Source: Rotaria sordida (taxonomy: Eukaryota > Rotifera > Eurotatoria > Philodinida > Philodinidae). From it: a DNA stretch of 64,000 bases. The notes beneath the pieces are model-generated. The model was not told where the DNA came from, did no database searches, and saw only the letters and a program-made list of their open reading frames with translations. The stretch covers positions 31,296 to 95,295 of the forward strand of contig CAJNOL010000904.1 of NCBI GenBank assembly GCA_905250125.1. Direction: 5' to 3'. Position 1 is the stretch's first letter, and every line of letters begins with the position of its first letter. This document shows positions 11,254 through 23,123 of the stretch, one piece after another. Position numbers and translations under genes: made by a program.

Positions 11254-12487
11254 ATATCAATATATGTTGTTTTGTTTTTATTCTTAAGTAGAATAAAAAT
11301 AGCTCTAATAAAAATGAACGACATTTTTTTGTCTCTCTTGTTTCCTTAAAGTTTTCTAAGTACAAAAAGAAAAAAATGTCAATTTTTCAATGGATCTAAT
11401 TTAGTTTGTCTATCTCATTTGAGAATCTATGCAATAAGAAAGTCAAGATATGATGATGATGATGATGATGATGATGTCTTTGGCATCTTTTTATAATGAT
11501 TTTTTTTTTCATTGGCTACTGTAATATAAATATGAATCTCTGATGTTGTTGTTGTCGTCATCATTCGAGATCTAATTCAATTTGAGTAAAATAAGTGTCA
11601 TTTCTCTTGAGAATAAGAATAGAACGAATGATAAATTCTTTTTTTTTGCAAAAAGATCTTCTTGATATATTGATATTACATTTTACTTATATATATATAC
11701 AATAGATTTTTCTTTAATGTCAGAAAAAAAAGCAAGAATCATTTGTTTTTTTTGGTTTGTATAATTAATCGAAAATATTCGGTGAGTGTGAATCAGAATA
11801 AATACCAAAAAAAAAAAATCTGATATGCAATTATTATCTTCTATTGATCAATTAATTCTATATATAAAGAAAAAAAAAAAAGGCTGCTGAATGGATTTTG
11901 AAGATATTTTTTTGTCATATGGCATACATATATATATATATTCTCGTATATTATTCTTCTATCCGATAGCGATTGATGGAAGACGAATCAATCTATAATG
12001 AAAATTCAATTGTATTTCTAATATTATTCATAATCATTATTAAATCAATGATGTTTGAATTTCTTCTGATAGAATATATTTTCATCGTCATATGAAGAGA
12101 GAGATAGGACACTCGATCGTGTACAATAGATAGACTGATTTATGAATGTTGGGTTTCCGATTATCTATAGTTATATAGACATTGTATTGAGGTAGAATAT
12201 TAATAAAGAAACTGACGATACAAATTGTTCTACATTCTATTTCCTTTAGTCAATCAATTTTTAATATATTCATTGACAAGCAATAGTTAACCTTGATAGA
12301 AAAAGAAGGAAATGACAATAATATTTAGACTTATCTATATTTTCTTTTATGTAGTTGTTCGTTGGTATATATATATGTTTATATATTTCTAGATAACAAT
12401 TAATAAATAACAGACATGTTATTTTTGATGTTATAAAAATATATTCTTTTCTTTGTCAATGCTCAATATTAATATTGACTTTAATCC
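11254..12487. other. Intergenic region with simple repeats
   Basis: No gene recognised. Contains a (GAT)n tract at 11451-11476, TA-dinucleotide runs and several poly-A/poly-T tracts. The end of this stretch should hold the promoter of the GABA-B receptor gene, but no specific element could be picked out. Confidence 0.5.
11451..11476. repeat. (GAT)n microsatellite
   Basis: About nine uninterrupted trinucleotide units between the C1q-like gene and the GABA-B receptor gene. Confidence 0.9.
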
Positions 12488-15400
12488 ATGTGGTATTGCT
12501 CATATATTTTCATTTATAATTATTTAATTTTTCTATTAATTTCTTTAATAAAATCAAAACAAATACCATTAATTGGACTTTTTACAAGAGATGATAATCA
12601 AGAAAATAATAATTATTCATCATCATCATCATCATCATTAATTATTAATTATGCAATAAAACATTTAAAAACAATAAAATATCTTCATAATGAACTTGTT
12701 ATACAACGTCATGAACAAGATATTCCATGTGATATGGCTATTGGAACAAAATTAATTTTCGATATGATACATCGAACTCCAAGACCATTAGCTATATTTA
12801 GTGGTTCATGTCAAACAGTAACATCAGCTATTGCTGAAATAGCAGGAGTATATGATATGATTATAGTATGATGATTGATTTTAGTTTAATATTTATTCAC
12901 TTTCTTTTTTTTTTTTGTTTTTTGTTGAATAGGTAATCTATTCTGAAACAAGTTCACTTTTTACTGCTAGAGAAAAATATCCATCATTAATACGAACTGT
13001 ACCAGGTGATTCTCAACATAATATAGGTAAATAAAAACAAATCATTAACAAAAAAAAATCGAAAATTTCTTATTAGCACGAAAATTATTATTGAGAAAAT
13101 ATAATTGGCGTCGATTTGGAATATTATATCAATATGAAAGACAATATACTATGGTATATTAAACAAAATAATTATATTTATTTATTTATTTTATTCATTA
13201 TAGCCTGTAACACGATTCAATGATCTTTTACAAGATGAAAATGATTGGGAAAATGCTTTATCAAAAGGTATATCATTTAATGATCTTGATGAAACACAAG
13301 GTAATCGAACAAGAAATTCATTAAAAGATGCATTTGATGAATTGCAGGTAAATTTTTGATTTAGCAAAAAAAGAATTTTGAATAATACTGAATTGTTTAA
13401 TATAGATAGATTCTTTTTATTAACAAAACACAGGAACATGCAGTCGGAGAAAATTTCCTAAATAAAAAAATTTTGCCGGAAGTTTCATAAAAATGTTTTG
13501 AAGAATTGCTTTTGTTTTGAATATTATTACTATGACGTACTTAATGAGTATATAATTTGTCATCTATTATATTCAAATAATAGATAACCTTTTTAAACAA
13601 TACAAAGATGTCATTTGATCAATACATATATATATATATTTTCTTTCTGGAGAAAAAAAAATTTCACAAATCATCTATGTCATTATTTTTTAAGTTTCAT
13701 ATTAAAATTTTACTGAGTTTTTCAAAGAACAAAATCTATGATTTCGAATTTTGCATGAATAAAGTTTTCATTGAAGAAGTTATGATTTTTCTAAGTATCT
13801 CCTATCCGGTGATATTGAATATTCGGAATTCTTTCATGTGTAAAAGCAAATTATGTTCATCTTCAGAAAGGAAATACACTAGAAAAACAAAAATTTGCAT
13901 GATCAACTAATCTCATTGAAGACTTTGTTTGTGTAAAGTTTGAAGACGAAAATTGATTTTCTATGTGATCAAAAACTTAACATCGTCTCGATTGTAAAAA
14001 ATCAGTTTAACATCTGAAGAGATTTCTTCATCAGCAATGTTTATTTATTTATTTATTAATCTTCAAAAAATTCAATATAAATCAATATTTTCTAATTTTT
14101 TATTCTAGAGAAATAACATTCGAATAATTATTGGTAATTTTAATTCAACAATGGCTATACGAATATTTTGTGAAGTAAATAAATAAATAAATTTTTTTTG
14201 TATTAAAAATTTTATGAATATTATTATTTAGGCATTTCGTTATAATTTATTCGGTTCACGTTTTCAATGGATTATTGTTGGTTATTATGAACCTGAATGG
14301 TGGTTAAATAATCCGGGTCCTTGTAATACATCAGAAATTCTACTTGCATTGAATGGTACACTTCAAACTCGTGTTGCTAAATTAGGTTATCATGTTAATA
14401 CACGAACAATAGCTGATTTAGTTTGTATATAGTATTTTTTTAAATTCTATTTTTACATATGTTTTTTTTTTTTAATTTTTCAGACACCAGATCAATTTAA
14501 TTTTGATTTATCAATACTTAAAACATCAAATTATTTTGTTGGTTATGCATTTGATGCTATTTTAACATTAACATCTGCATTTGAAAAATTAAAAAATTGT
14601 CCAAATAAATTTCATATTGATTCTATATGGCGTCAAACATGTTGGCGTCATGAATTAATTAATATAATTAAAACAATTGATATTGAAGGTGTTACTGGAC
14701 GTATACGTTTTAATAATGGTGATCGTATTGGTGAAATTGTTATTGAACAAATTTTAGGTATAACAGAATAAATTTTATATTTTTTTGCAACTTTTCACAT
14801 AGTTTATCATAGTTACAAATCAACAATAGTTGATATTGTTCAATTATTTGTTGCATTACCAACAAATCAATCAAAATATATTCTTTTACCAGCAAGAAAT
14901 GAACGAAATATAACTTGGCATGGTAAAAAAAATGTTTTTTTAGTATTTTCTTTGAAAATTTTTAATTTAAAAAAGTAAAATAAAATAGGTCAAGGACCAC
15001 CAAATGATCGTATAAAACGTATTGAACTTGATCAACGAATTTCTATATTAACATATACAATAATGGCTACGATTAGTGGTATAGGAATTCTTTTAGCACT
15101 AGGATTTTTTGTATTTAATATTTTTTTTCGTACACATAGGTAAAGAAAATTGATTCTTTTTTTTTTGACAGTAAATATTTAATATTGGTTTTTTTTTGTT
15201 ATAAATAGATTTATTCGAATGTCAAGTCCACAAATAAATAATTTAATTATAGCTGGTTGTATTCTTTCATATACCAGTGTTCTTTTAATGGGTATTGATT
15301 CGACTTTATTAGGAAAAAGAAGTTCAGAATCAGCAATGAATTTTATTTGTGCAGTAAGATTTATTGATGAATTTGACATATTAATTCTTTTTTTTTGAAA

Positions 15401-18048
15401 AAAAAAACAAGGCTCGTGTTTGGACTTTATCAATTGGTTTTACTATATCATTTGGAGCTATATTTAGTAAAACATGGCGTGTTCATACAATATTTACTAA
15501 AGTTCATGCATCAAAACGAGTAAATAATAGAATAAGTTAAGTGAAAAAAAAAAATAAAATTTGTTTTATTTTTAAGGCAATTAGAGATTATCGTTTATTT
15601 ATTTTTGTTGGAATACTTTTTGCTATTGATACAGTTCTATTAACATCATGGCAAATTGTTGATCCATTAAAAATTTTTAAAGATATTAGTCAAACACAAG
15701 TAATAGATAAAAATTTTCAACAAAAAAAAAAAATTCAAATAATTATTCATTATTATTTTATATAAAATATAGACAAAAGATGAAGATGTTGTTATTGTAT
15801 GGATTTATGAACAATGTCGATCTAATCGTCGATCAATATGGATTATAATGCTATCAATTTATAAAGGTGTATTAATGGTAAGTCATATCCAAATAATATT
15901 TCGAATGATTTTTTGCTTGAAAAATGATTTGACATCAATAGGAAAATTTAGATTACACATGCATAAAATCCGAACTTGAGTTTCTTACTCGAGAATAGAG
16001 AAGTGCGGGGGTGAAGTTTTTTGGTCCCGGAAGCTTCTTTTCTAGTAGTGTCGGTCTAGAGAAAACTATTCAAGAATTGAATTATGTTATCATTAATGAT
16101 TTATTATATAAGATAATTCGCTTAAAGGCATAGAATATTTAACTATCATCTTTAGTTCCAAGTTAGGACAATTTTTCTTTACTGGGGTCTTGCACATCTA
16201 TATTTGTGAACTATTCAGTCAGTTTAGAGAGTTTTGAATCTTTAAGTAATTGACAATAAAATTCTAATAAAAATTTTTTGATTATGCATTTATATTGAAA
16301 ACAAAGCAACTCGAAAAAAAAAAGATGTTTCCTGTCATTTATTACGCATAGGTCGCATATGAGTAGAACTTATCAGGTTAACTCCGGATCTATGGAAGCT
16401 CTGCATATGATCCAGAATAGTGCTTTCATATCTCTAAACAAGACTTTATTAAATGTTCGAAATTGTCTCAATTCAATTATTTCTTTTATTCCGAATAGAT
16501 AGTTTCTATGGATTGGATAAAAAATGATAGCTCATTTTTCCTTCATACACAAGTTAATGTTTACAAAAAAAATAAAAAAGATTCATATTAATAAGAGTAG
16601 AACGAAAATGTTTTAATCCTAAGTAGCACAGCTTCTTAAACATCTTTAATTTAATATTTTTTTTTTTATTAAATAAGGTTGCTGGATCACGTTTTGCATG
16701 GGCAACACGAAATGTTCGTATAACTGCATTAAATGATTCAACTTATGTTGGTATGAGTCTTTATAATGTTGTTCTACTAAGTATAACAACAGCTGTTGTT
16801 GGTTATTTTTTACGTGATCAACATGAACGTTCTTATATAATAACATCTGTTTTTATTTTATTTTGTGTTACAATAACATTATGTCTTGTATTTGTACCAA
16901 AAGTTCTTGAAGTAGCAAAAGATCCAAGTTCAAAAACTAAACCACAACGTGCAATTGCAACAAATACGAAACGTCGTTTATCAAGAGATAAACGAAATAT
17001 TAAACAACAACCAAAATTACCTATTAAATACTTAATAAGTCAAAATGAAATGTTACGATTAAATGTAGCAAGGGTTAGAAATTTTTATTTTGATTAATAT
17101 TGAAGAAAAGGAACTATATAGTGCTTATACTCTTTCTCCTAACTTCACAATAGTTCACTATTAATAAGTGTACTTTCATATAGGCTATCAAAATAATAAT
17201 AAAAATGATAGTACAAGTTTCTGAAGAGAGAAGGATTTAGTTTCTCTGAATCTTCATCCTCGAAATTTTTCTAGACTTCTCAATACAAAAAACTGTAGTC
17301 ACATGAAAAATTGACTTTCGAATTCAAACTTTACACGAACAAAGTTTTTAATAAGATTAGTTGATTGTGTAACTAGTTTCTCCTTTCTGAATATGTAAAT
17401 ATACGAATAAAATTTGCTTTTACATATGAGAAAATTTCAAATATTCGATATCTCAAGAACGAAGGTCTGGGAAAACAAAACCATTCTAGACTTTTGTATT
17501 ACTCATCAAATAAATATTGTCTCTGTCGAAAAGTGATTTGATATGTCAAGAGATTCTCTCAGCTCCCAAAGGTCCATGGAAACGAACCTTTTTGAACTTT
17601 TTCTTGTCTTGCCGAGATCTCCTTGTGAATGTAATATAAGCTCTAACGGTGTGTATCACTTCGTGTAGTTCTCGCGTAAGAATTTTTTTCTTGTTATTGA
17701 TAAGTCGGATTTATCTCTTTGATTATTGATAACAGTTAAAGAAAATATTTATTCCCAATAGGAAAATCAAAATATCAAACTTGTCAAGATTTTCTTTTTT
17801 TTTTTTTTTTACTTTAGTGTGATGAATTAATTAATAGACTTTCATCTGCAGTAGCAGATCCAAATTATAAAACATTTCGATATGAAATATTTTTACGTAT
17901 GTTAATAATTGAAACAAAAAAAATAAATAACAAATTGAGCTAATGATCTTCCCTTATTTTAGCAATATCAACATGCATCAATGATGAAATAAAGCACATT
18001 CAAGAATCCGATTGGTTATTGGAAGATGAAAATAAACTACAAATATAA
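12488..18048 (+). CDS. GABBR2: Metabotropic GABA-B receptor, subunit-2-like
   Basis: Sixteen exons (12488-12865, 12933-13026, 13077-13153, 13204-13347, 14109-14174, 14232-14420, 14484-14757, 14803-14922, 14989-15139, 15209-15353, 15412-15519, 15577-15699, 15773-15877, 16678-17073, 17818-17896, 17963-18048) give 844 residues in continuous phase. A signal peptide is followed by a Venus-flytrap domain (GSCQTVTSAIAEIAGVYDMI, WRRFGILYQYERQYT) and a class C seven-helix domain. Diagnostic stretches are FIRMSSPQINNLIIAGC, SKTWRVHTIFTKV, WQIVDPLK, NDSTYVGMSLYNVVLL and TITLCLVFVPKVLEVAKDP. These are closer to vertebrate GABBR2 than to GABBR1 as I recall them. The tail has an LRLNVARCDELINRL segment that could form the heterodimer coiled coil. 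It would act at the plasma membrane through Gi/o. Introns 4, 13 and 14 are unusually long (744-800 bases) and carry repeats. Confidence 0.93.
13815..13975 (+). repeat. Dispersed repeat in GABA-B receptor intron 4
   Basis: This segment is the imperfect reverse complement of about 17285-17450 in intron 14 of the same gene. Shared blocks include TGTAAAAGCAAATT, TTCAGAAAGGA, ATCAACTAATCT, and ACTTTGTTTGTGTAAAGTTT. It has no coding capacity. Confidence 0.7.
17285..17450 (-). repeat. Second copy of the intronic repeat, inverted
   Basis: Read on the - strand this matches the intron 4 copy over roughly 150 bases with scattered substitutions and small indels. A weaker resemblance (GTTTGTGTAAAGTTTTTGG) is found at about 35083-35102 in the COMMD3/mrpL45 spacer. 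Confidence 0.7.
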
Positions 18049-18714
18049 AGAGAATATCTCATTGATTCATTTGTAATTTATTAGTTTTTTTTTTCTTCTT
18101 GTGATGACTGTTTATTTTTTGTTCTGTAAGAGTAAAATAATTGTACAAATAAAACAAAAAAAAAGTTCCAGAATCGTACTTTTTCATTTAACTCATATGA
18201 ATTTTTTGTTTGTTTGTTTGTTTGTTTTTTCATCAATCATTCTAAGTAATTTATAGGTAAAATACTTTATTAATTGATCTATGTGATTCTTTTTCTTTCT
18301 TCCTTGATATTTCTCTCTCTCTAGGAATCTTCTTTTTTCTTGGTCAATAATTATTATCGATCACTAGTATATGTGTTGATATACCATTCTTTCTATATCT
18401 CATAGAGAAAGAATCAAAATGTATGTTTATCAGGTTGTTTGAGAGAACGATAGAGAATGACAAAAGGAATGTTAGTACCATTATTATGCTAAAAGAAAAA
18501 AAAAAGACGAGTGCGGTTATAACATGCGCCGGCCACGGCCATTGTCATTAAGTAAAGAACAACAAGAAAATACATAATAAAAAAAAAGACAGAAAGACGT
18601 TTGCAGCAATTCTCGTCTATCTTTTAGCTTTTTTTTTTCTACTCTTTCGAAGGCCAGCATAACGACGTATTAGTATATAAACAACAAATTTGTTGCCTTC
18701 ATTAGCAAAACAAG
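18049..18714. other. Intergenic spacer
   Basis: No gene recognised. Contains a (GTTT)n tract near 18205-18228 and one short GC-rich spot near 18526-18541 (GCGCCGGCCACGGCC). The 3' part should hold the promoter of the lectin-like gene. Confidence 0.5.
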
Positions 18715-19958
18715 ATGTATGGTAATTCGATCTTGCTAACTTTTATTTTGCTTATTGTATTGATTAATGGACAATATGATAATAAAAAAGATTTCCTACA
18801 AGGTATTACAACAAAATCTTTTGATTATTTATTTCATCGTTCTTTTCTTTTTTTTTTTGAAACTTAGACATAGATGAACCAATTCGAACTTCAAAATCAT
18901 CATTTAATGCACAATTTAGTCGTGGACGATGTCCTGATCGTTTTTATCAAATAGGTGATGAATGTTTATATTTTGGTACTGATGGTAGAAAATATTCATG
19001 GTATCAAACACAACGTATATGTGCAATACGAATAGCTCGTTTATTACAACAAACAACATTTACTATTGGTCAAGTTAATATAAAACCAAATAAAGGTGTA
19101 CGACAATTAATATTAAATACACCAGAAAAAACAAAAATTTTAGAAGGTCTTTATCGGGAATATGATGAATTAAATTTTGCTATACGTCTTCCATCAGATT
19201 ATAATACATTAAATCGTTGTCATGATGATAAAGAAGATGATTGGCCACAATATTGTGTTAATCCACATAATTCTAATGCAACATGTTTTGAAACTAGTGG
19301 ACTTGATTCAAATAATATTTGTTTACGTCAAATAGATTGTGATAAAAAATATTTAAGATTTGCATGTGAATTTACATTACCAGGTTTTTTTTTTTGTTAT
19401 TTGAAAGAAAATGATAGAAAATATAAGATTATTTTTATTTAGGAAGTTCTGAATTGACTACTTCAAAATTTCGTAATTGTCCAAAAAGTCATGGTCTTCG
19501 TCATCGTTTATCAATATGGGCTTGGCTTTTAGTTGCTTTTGGTGGCATGTTGTTACTTCTTCTTATTCTTGGTGGTGTTTTAACATTTATTCGTAATTTA
19601 AAAAAAGACTCACCTCAAGTAAGAAAATCAATAGCAGAATCTATTCGTGCTGATGAAAAAGGTATTCATTAAATTTTACGTATCAAAGAAATCATAAAAG
19701 ATTTATCTATTATTTTAATTTTAGCTATGAATGTCACAACAAATCGTTTAAGTTCTGTTTCTGAACCGGTATAAATTCTTATTTTTCTATTCATTTGAGA
19801 TCTGATAATATTTGTTATTATAGATGCTTGTTCGATCTGCTCGAACTAGTAGTACATCTAATACTAACTATCTAGAGACACAACCATTACAACGTGTAAT
19901 TTCCCCGACAATCAAAACAACAACAGTAGGGCAAGATGGTACTTCTCCATATGTTTAA
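18715..19958 (+). CDS. C-type-lectin-like single-pass membrane protein
   Basis: Five exons (18715-18802, 18868-19383, 19443-19661, 19725-19768, 19824-19958) encode 333 residues. The order is signal peptide (SILLTFILLIVLINGQ), an extracellular C-type-lectin-like fold starting CPDRFYQIGDECLYF and closing with LRFACEF, a linker, a transmembrane helix (WAWLLVAFGGMLLLLLILGG) and a short Ser/Thr-rich cytoplasmic tail. The lectin domain has the expected paired cysteines, but I find neither EPN/QPD nor WND, so calcium-dependent sugar binding is doubtful; protein or lipid binding is as likely. It would act as a cell-surface receptor or adhesion protein. No signalling motif such as an ITAM was recognised in the tail. 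Confidence 0.8.
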
Positions 19959-20108
19959 TTATAACATATTAAATTCGGTATCTTTTTTGTGTGCGATGTT
20001 CTGCCGTCCTATGAACGTCGGTTTATTTTTCTTGTCTTTTATATATATATATGTATTTTTTCATTATAAAAAAGAAACACAAACAAACAAAAACAACGAT
20101 CTGTTATG

Positions 20109-20150
20109 CATGTGTGTGTATATATATGTGTGTGTGTGTGTGTGTGTGGG
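20109..20150. repeat. (TG)n/(TA)n microsatellite
   Basis: TG-dinucleotide tract interrupted by a short TATATATA run in the spacer between the lectin-like gene and the 3' end of NAA50. Confidence 0.9.
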
Positions 20151-20171
20151 TGAATCAAAGAAGATCATTAA

Positions 20172-23017
20172 TTAATCTACGTCAGTAATAGTTGATAAAG
20201 GTACTGAAGGTACTTTCTTTGAATTTTGTTGAGTGGCTGTTGGTGATGATGTTTGTTCATTTGATGGAGTTTTTTTTAATGAACGTTCAAGTAAATAAGC
20301 ATCCGATGGTTCTAAACGTCGATAATATTCAACTGCTGTTGAAATAATTTGAAAACCAAATTTTTTATAGAATGATAAAGCTGTTTCATTATTAACTTGA
20401 ACATGTCTACATTAATCAAAATCAAAAAAAAAAACGATGAAATTATATAGAAAACTTTCATTTTTTTTTTTAATATACATACAAATATATACTATCAATA
20501 TTTCCTTCACGTTCACAAACTTTAAAAACATGTTCAAGCATTAATGTACCTAATTATATTTTAAAAAAATAAAAATAAAAATCATATTAATCTATTAATT
20601 AAAAATTATTACCTAAACCAAGTTCACGATATTTTCCAAGAACACCTAATGTCATTATATATAATCGTCGACGATTATCCGTTAAATCAATACGACAGCA
20701 TACGGCACCAACAACAATGTCATTACAATAAGCTATAGAAATTTTGTTTGTTTTTATTATAAATAATTAATCAAAATGATTCTATAGAATATCTATCTAA
20801 TATAGCTATTATTAACTAATGTATGTGTTTTTATCAAGAGATAAACAAAAAAAAAACAACCATAAAAGAAAATATCTTTAATATCCTCTAAAGAGGCTAT
20901 TATCTCAAGATATAAATAATGTTATTCTGTCAAATTCTCGACTAGTATTTATATATATATTGATTACTATAATCAATCATTAATCTATATAGATAAACAT
21001 AAGACAAAGTTTATCAAGGCTATTTCAACCCCTCGAAACTAAAAGAAAATCAATGTTTATCGAAATAATAAAAACTAAGATAAATATACAAGAAGATAGT
21101 TTGAGTTCTACTGTTTTAGAAATAACATGATTTTGGATGTTTTTTTTTTATTTTTTACAAAAGAAAATAGATTTTCAGTTATTTACATTGAAAATAAGTA
21201 TTAAAATACATTTCATTTATAGTTCATAAAAAAAAAATAAAGCTCATCAAAGGATGATACGCAATTTATTATCGAGATTTTCTTTTCCTCGAGGGCTAAT
21301 CAGATCTTCAGAGGGGTGTCGCCCTCCCGACCTTCACACTGGATAACACAGTAATAATGAAAACAAGAAAAGATATTGAAAAACAACGTGATCGACACAT
21401 ATCATAACAATTCGCCATTTGTTCTTTCTTTTTCTTATGATTATTTATAAATCATAAGTACTGTTTTTATAATGACGCAAAATGTTTATGATAAATGTGA
21501 GCTGAGACAACTTACATTTGATTTTAATAGAACATTTTCAAGCAAGTCAACTATGTTTATTTATACATAATTCAAGAAAATATATGACAGTTGGTATTTA
21601 TTCTGTTTGTTGTTTTTGATCGTAGAACTCAGAATTCTCTGTAGAACCTAACTGTATATATTTAATCTTTTATTTTTTGCTTGAAAGAGTATGTCAACAT
21701 GCAGAGTTCCTTTTTTTTTTAAATTTAGTTTTGTTTTCATAATACATACAAAGACTTGTATAAATAGACGCTTGTTTTCTATGACCTTCAACTTGTCATC
21801 ACATAAAAAGTAAAAAGTTCTAGTAAGAGTACTATGTCATGTCGTGCATATTGATACGTTCTTTTAAACAAAAACAATTAAATATAGTCGATAGAGGATT
21901 TTCGGTTGGAAAATGACCTATATTTTTATTTTTATTTAATGAATATCTCAAAAAAAAAAAAACATCAGAATACAGAGCTGAAGATTTTTACTATAGTCTC
22001 GTTAATATAGCTCGAATATATTCTGAAAAATTAAGGTTATTTGCATGTACCTAGTGTGAACTCGATTCTTAATATGGGAGATGGCTTTAATGGTACTCCC
22101 TCATCATTTTTGGTTCTTGAAGACGATACAGCCGAAATTTTTACCACAGATGGAACATCAAAAATAAAGAGACACGCATATGAAGGGAAAAAATTTAGAA
22201 GTGGATTTTTGCTGGGAGACCCTGATTGCTTATGACTCTAATCAAATTTTGTCTGATTGGGCTGAGAATTATTTTTTTTTGAGACACATAAGACTATATC
22301 TAACGATGGGAATCACCTGAGGTGACAACGCGGTCATCACGTAGGACTACGTTGAGACTAGAAGAATCTTTCTAGTCTCAACAGGCCCCCATCTAATGAA
22401 TGAAGTATCACTTCAGATGGCTCCCTCGTATGAAGTAATTTTAAGTTTTTCCAAAAATCTCATTTTCTTTATTTTATGAGAGATAAGTAAAAGTTCGGAG
22501 CCAATACTTGGGGCTCAGCTTTTACGGTCCCGTAAATCCGAATAGGAAAGTCAAAAAAAACGAAGATGACTAATTCTAACTCTGAAGAATACTTCCAATG
22601 GTAAAAATTTCAGCTTGATCGATTGTACCGTCTTCGAGAACGATCAAAACAAAAAGACGGAGTGAGTACTTTTAATGATCATATTGTATTATGATTACAA
22701 AAAATTTTCTTTTAAAAAAAAAAAATAAAATCTTCTAATATACCTAGTTTGCATAATTCTCCAGCACCTAATAAATCTTTATAAAATTTTTCATTATAAG
22801 CAACTGGAAAAACATCCCGATTGAGTACTTTAAGTTGTTTTAAATTATGTTGTGTTAAATCGCCTAATTCAATTGTGACACGTTTAACTCTAAAAGAAAA
22901 CAAAAAACGATAATTAATTAATTTAAATAAATAGAAAACTAACGTTCGTTTTGTTCGATTTTCTTTGGATTCACTATTATTAATATTATTATTATTCATC
23001 ATAACAGTATTTGTCAT
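20172..23017 (-). CDS. NAA50: N-alpha-acetyltransferase 50 (NatE catalytic subunit)
   Basis: Five exons on the - strand (22944-23017, 22744-22889, 20613-20732, 20483-20549, 20172-20406) join in phase to 213 residues. The conserved core closely follows animal NAA50: RVTIELGDLTQHNLKQLKVL, FPVAYNEKFYKDLL, YCNDIVVGAVCCRID, RRLYIMTLGVLGKYRELG followed by LGTLM (the acetyl-CoA-binding R-x-x-G-x-G), and HVQVNNETALSFYKKFGF. The enzyme acetylates N-terminal methionines of nascent chains and helps sister-chromatid cohesion in animals. The asparagine-rich N-terminal extension (about 24 residues) and the Ser/Thr/Gln-rich tail look lineage-specific. Intron 2 is about 2.0 kb, unlike the other introns of 60-75 bases. 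It lies head-to-tail behind eIF2A, with 106 bases between that stop codon and this start. Confidence 0.93.
20733..22743 (-). other. 2.0-kb intron of NAA50
   Basis: No nested gene was recognised on either strand. The stretch includes a near-perfect hairpin (22351-22382) and a second imperfect one near 22391-22420. Its 3'-proximal half (22280-22560) is richer in GC than the surrounding intron, suggesting an inserted repeat. Confidence 0.6.
22351..22382. repeat. Hairpin with 13-base arms
   Basis: GTTGAGACTAGAA pairs perfectly with TTCTAGTCTCAAC across a 6-base loop. It is located inside NAA50 intron 2 and flanked by further partly pairing sequence, as in a foldback element. Confidence 0.75.
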
Positions 23018-23123
23018 ATCTAGAAAAACCAAAAAAAAAAACGAAACAATGTTATAACAGATTTTTTTCATGTTTATAAAAAATTCTTTTCATTTTTTTA
23101 TTGTTTTTTTTTTTAATATTTGT

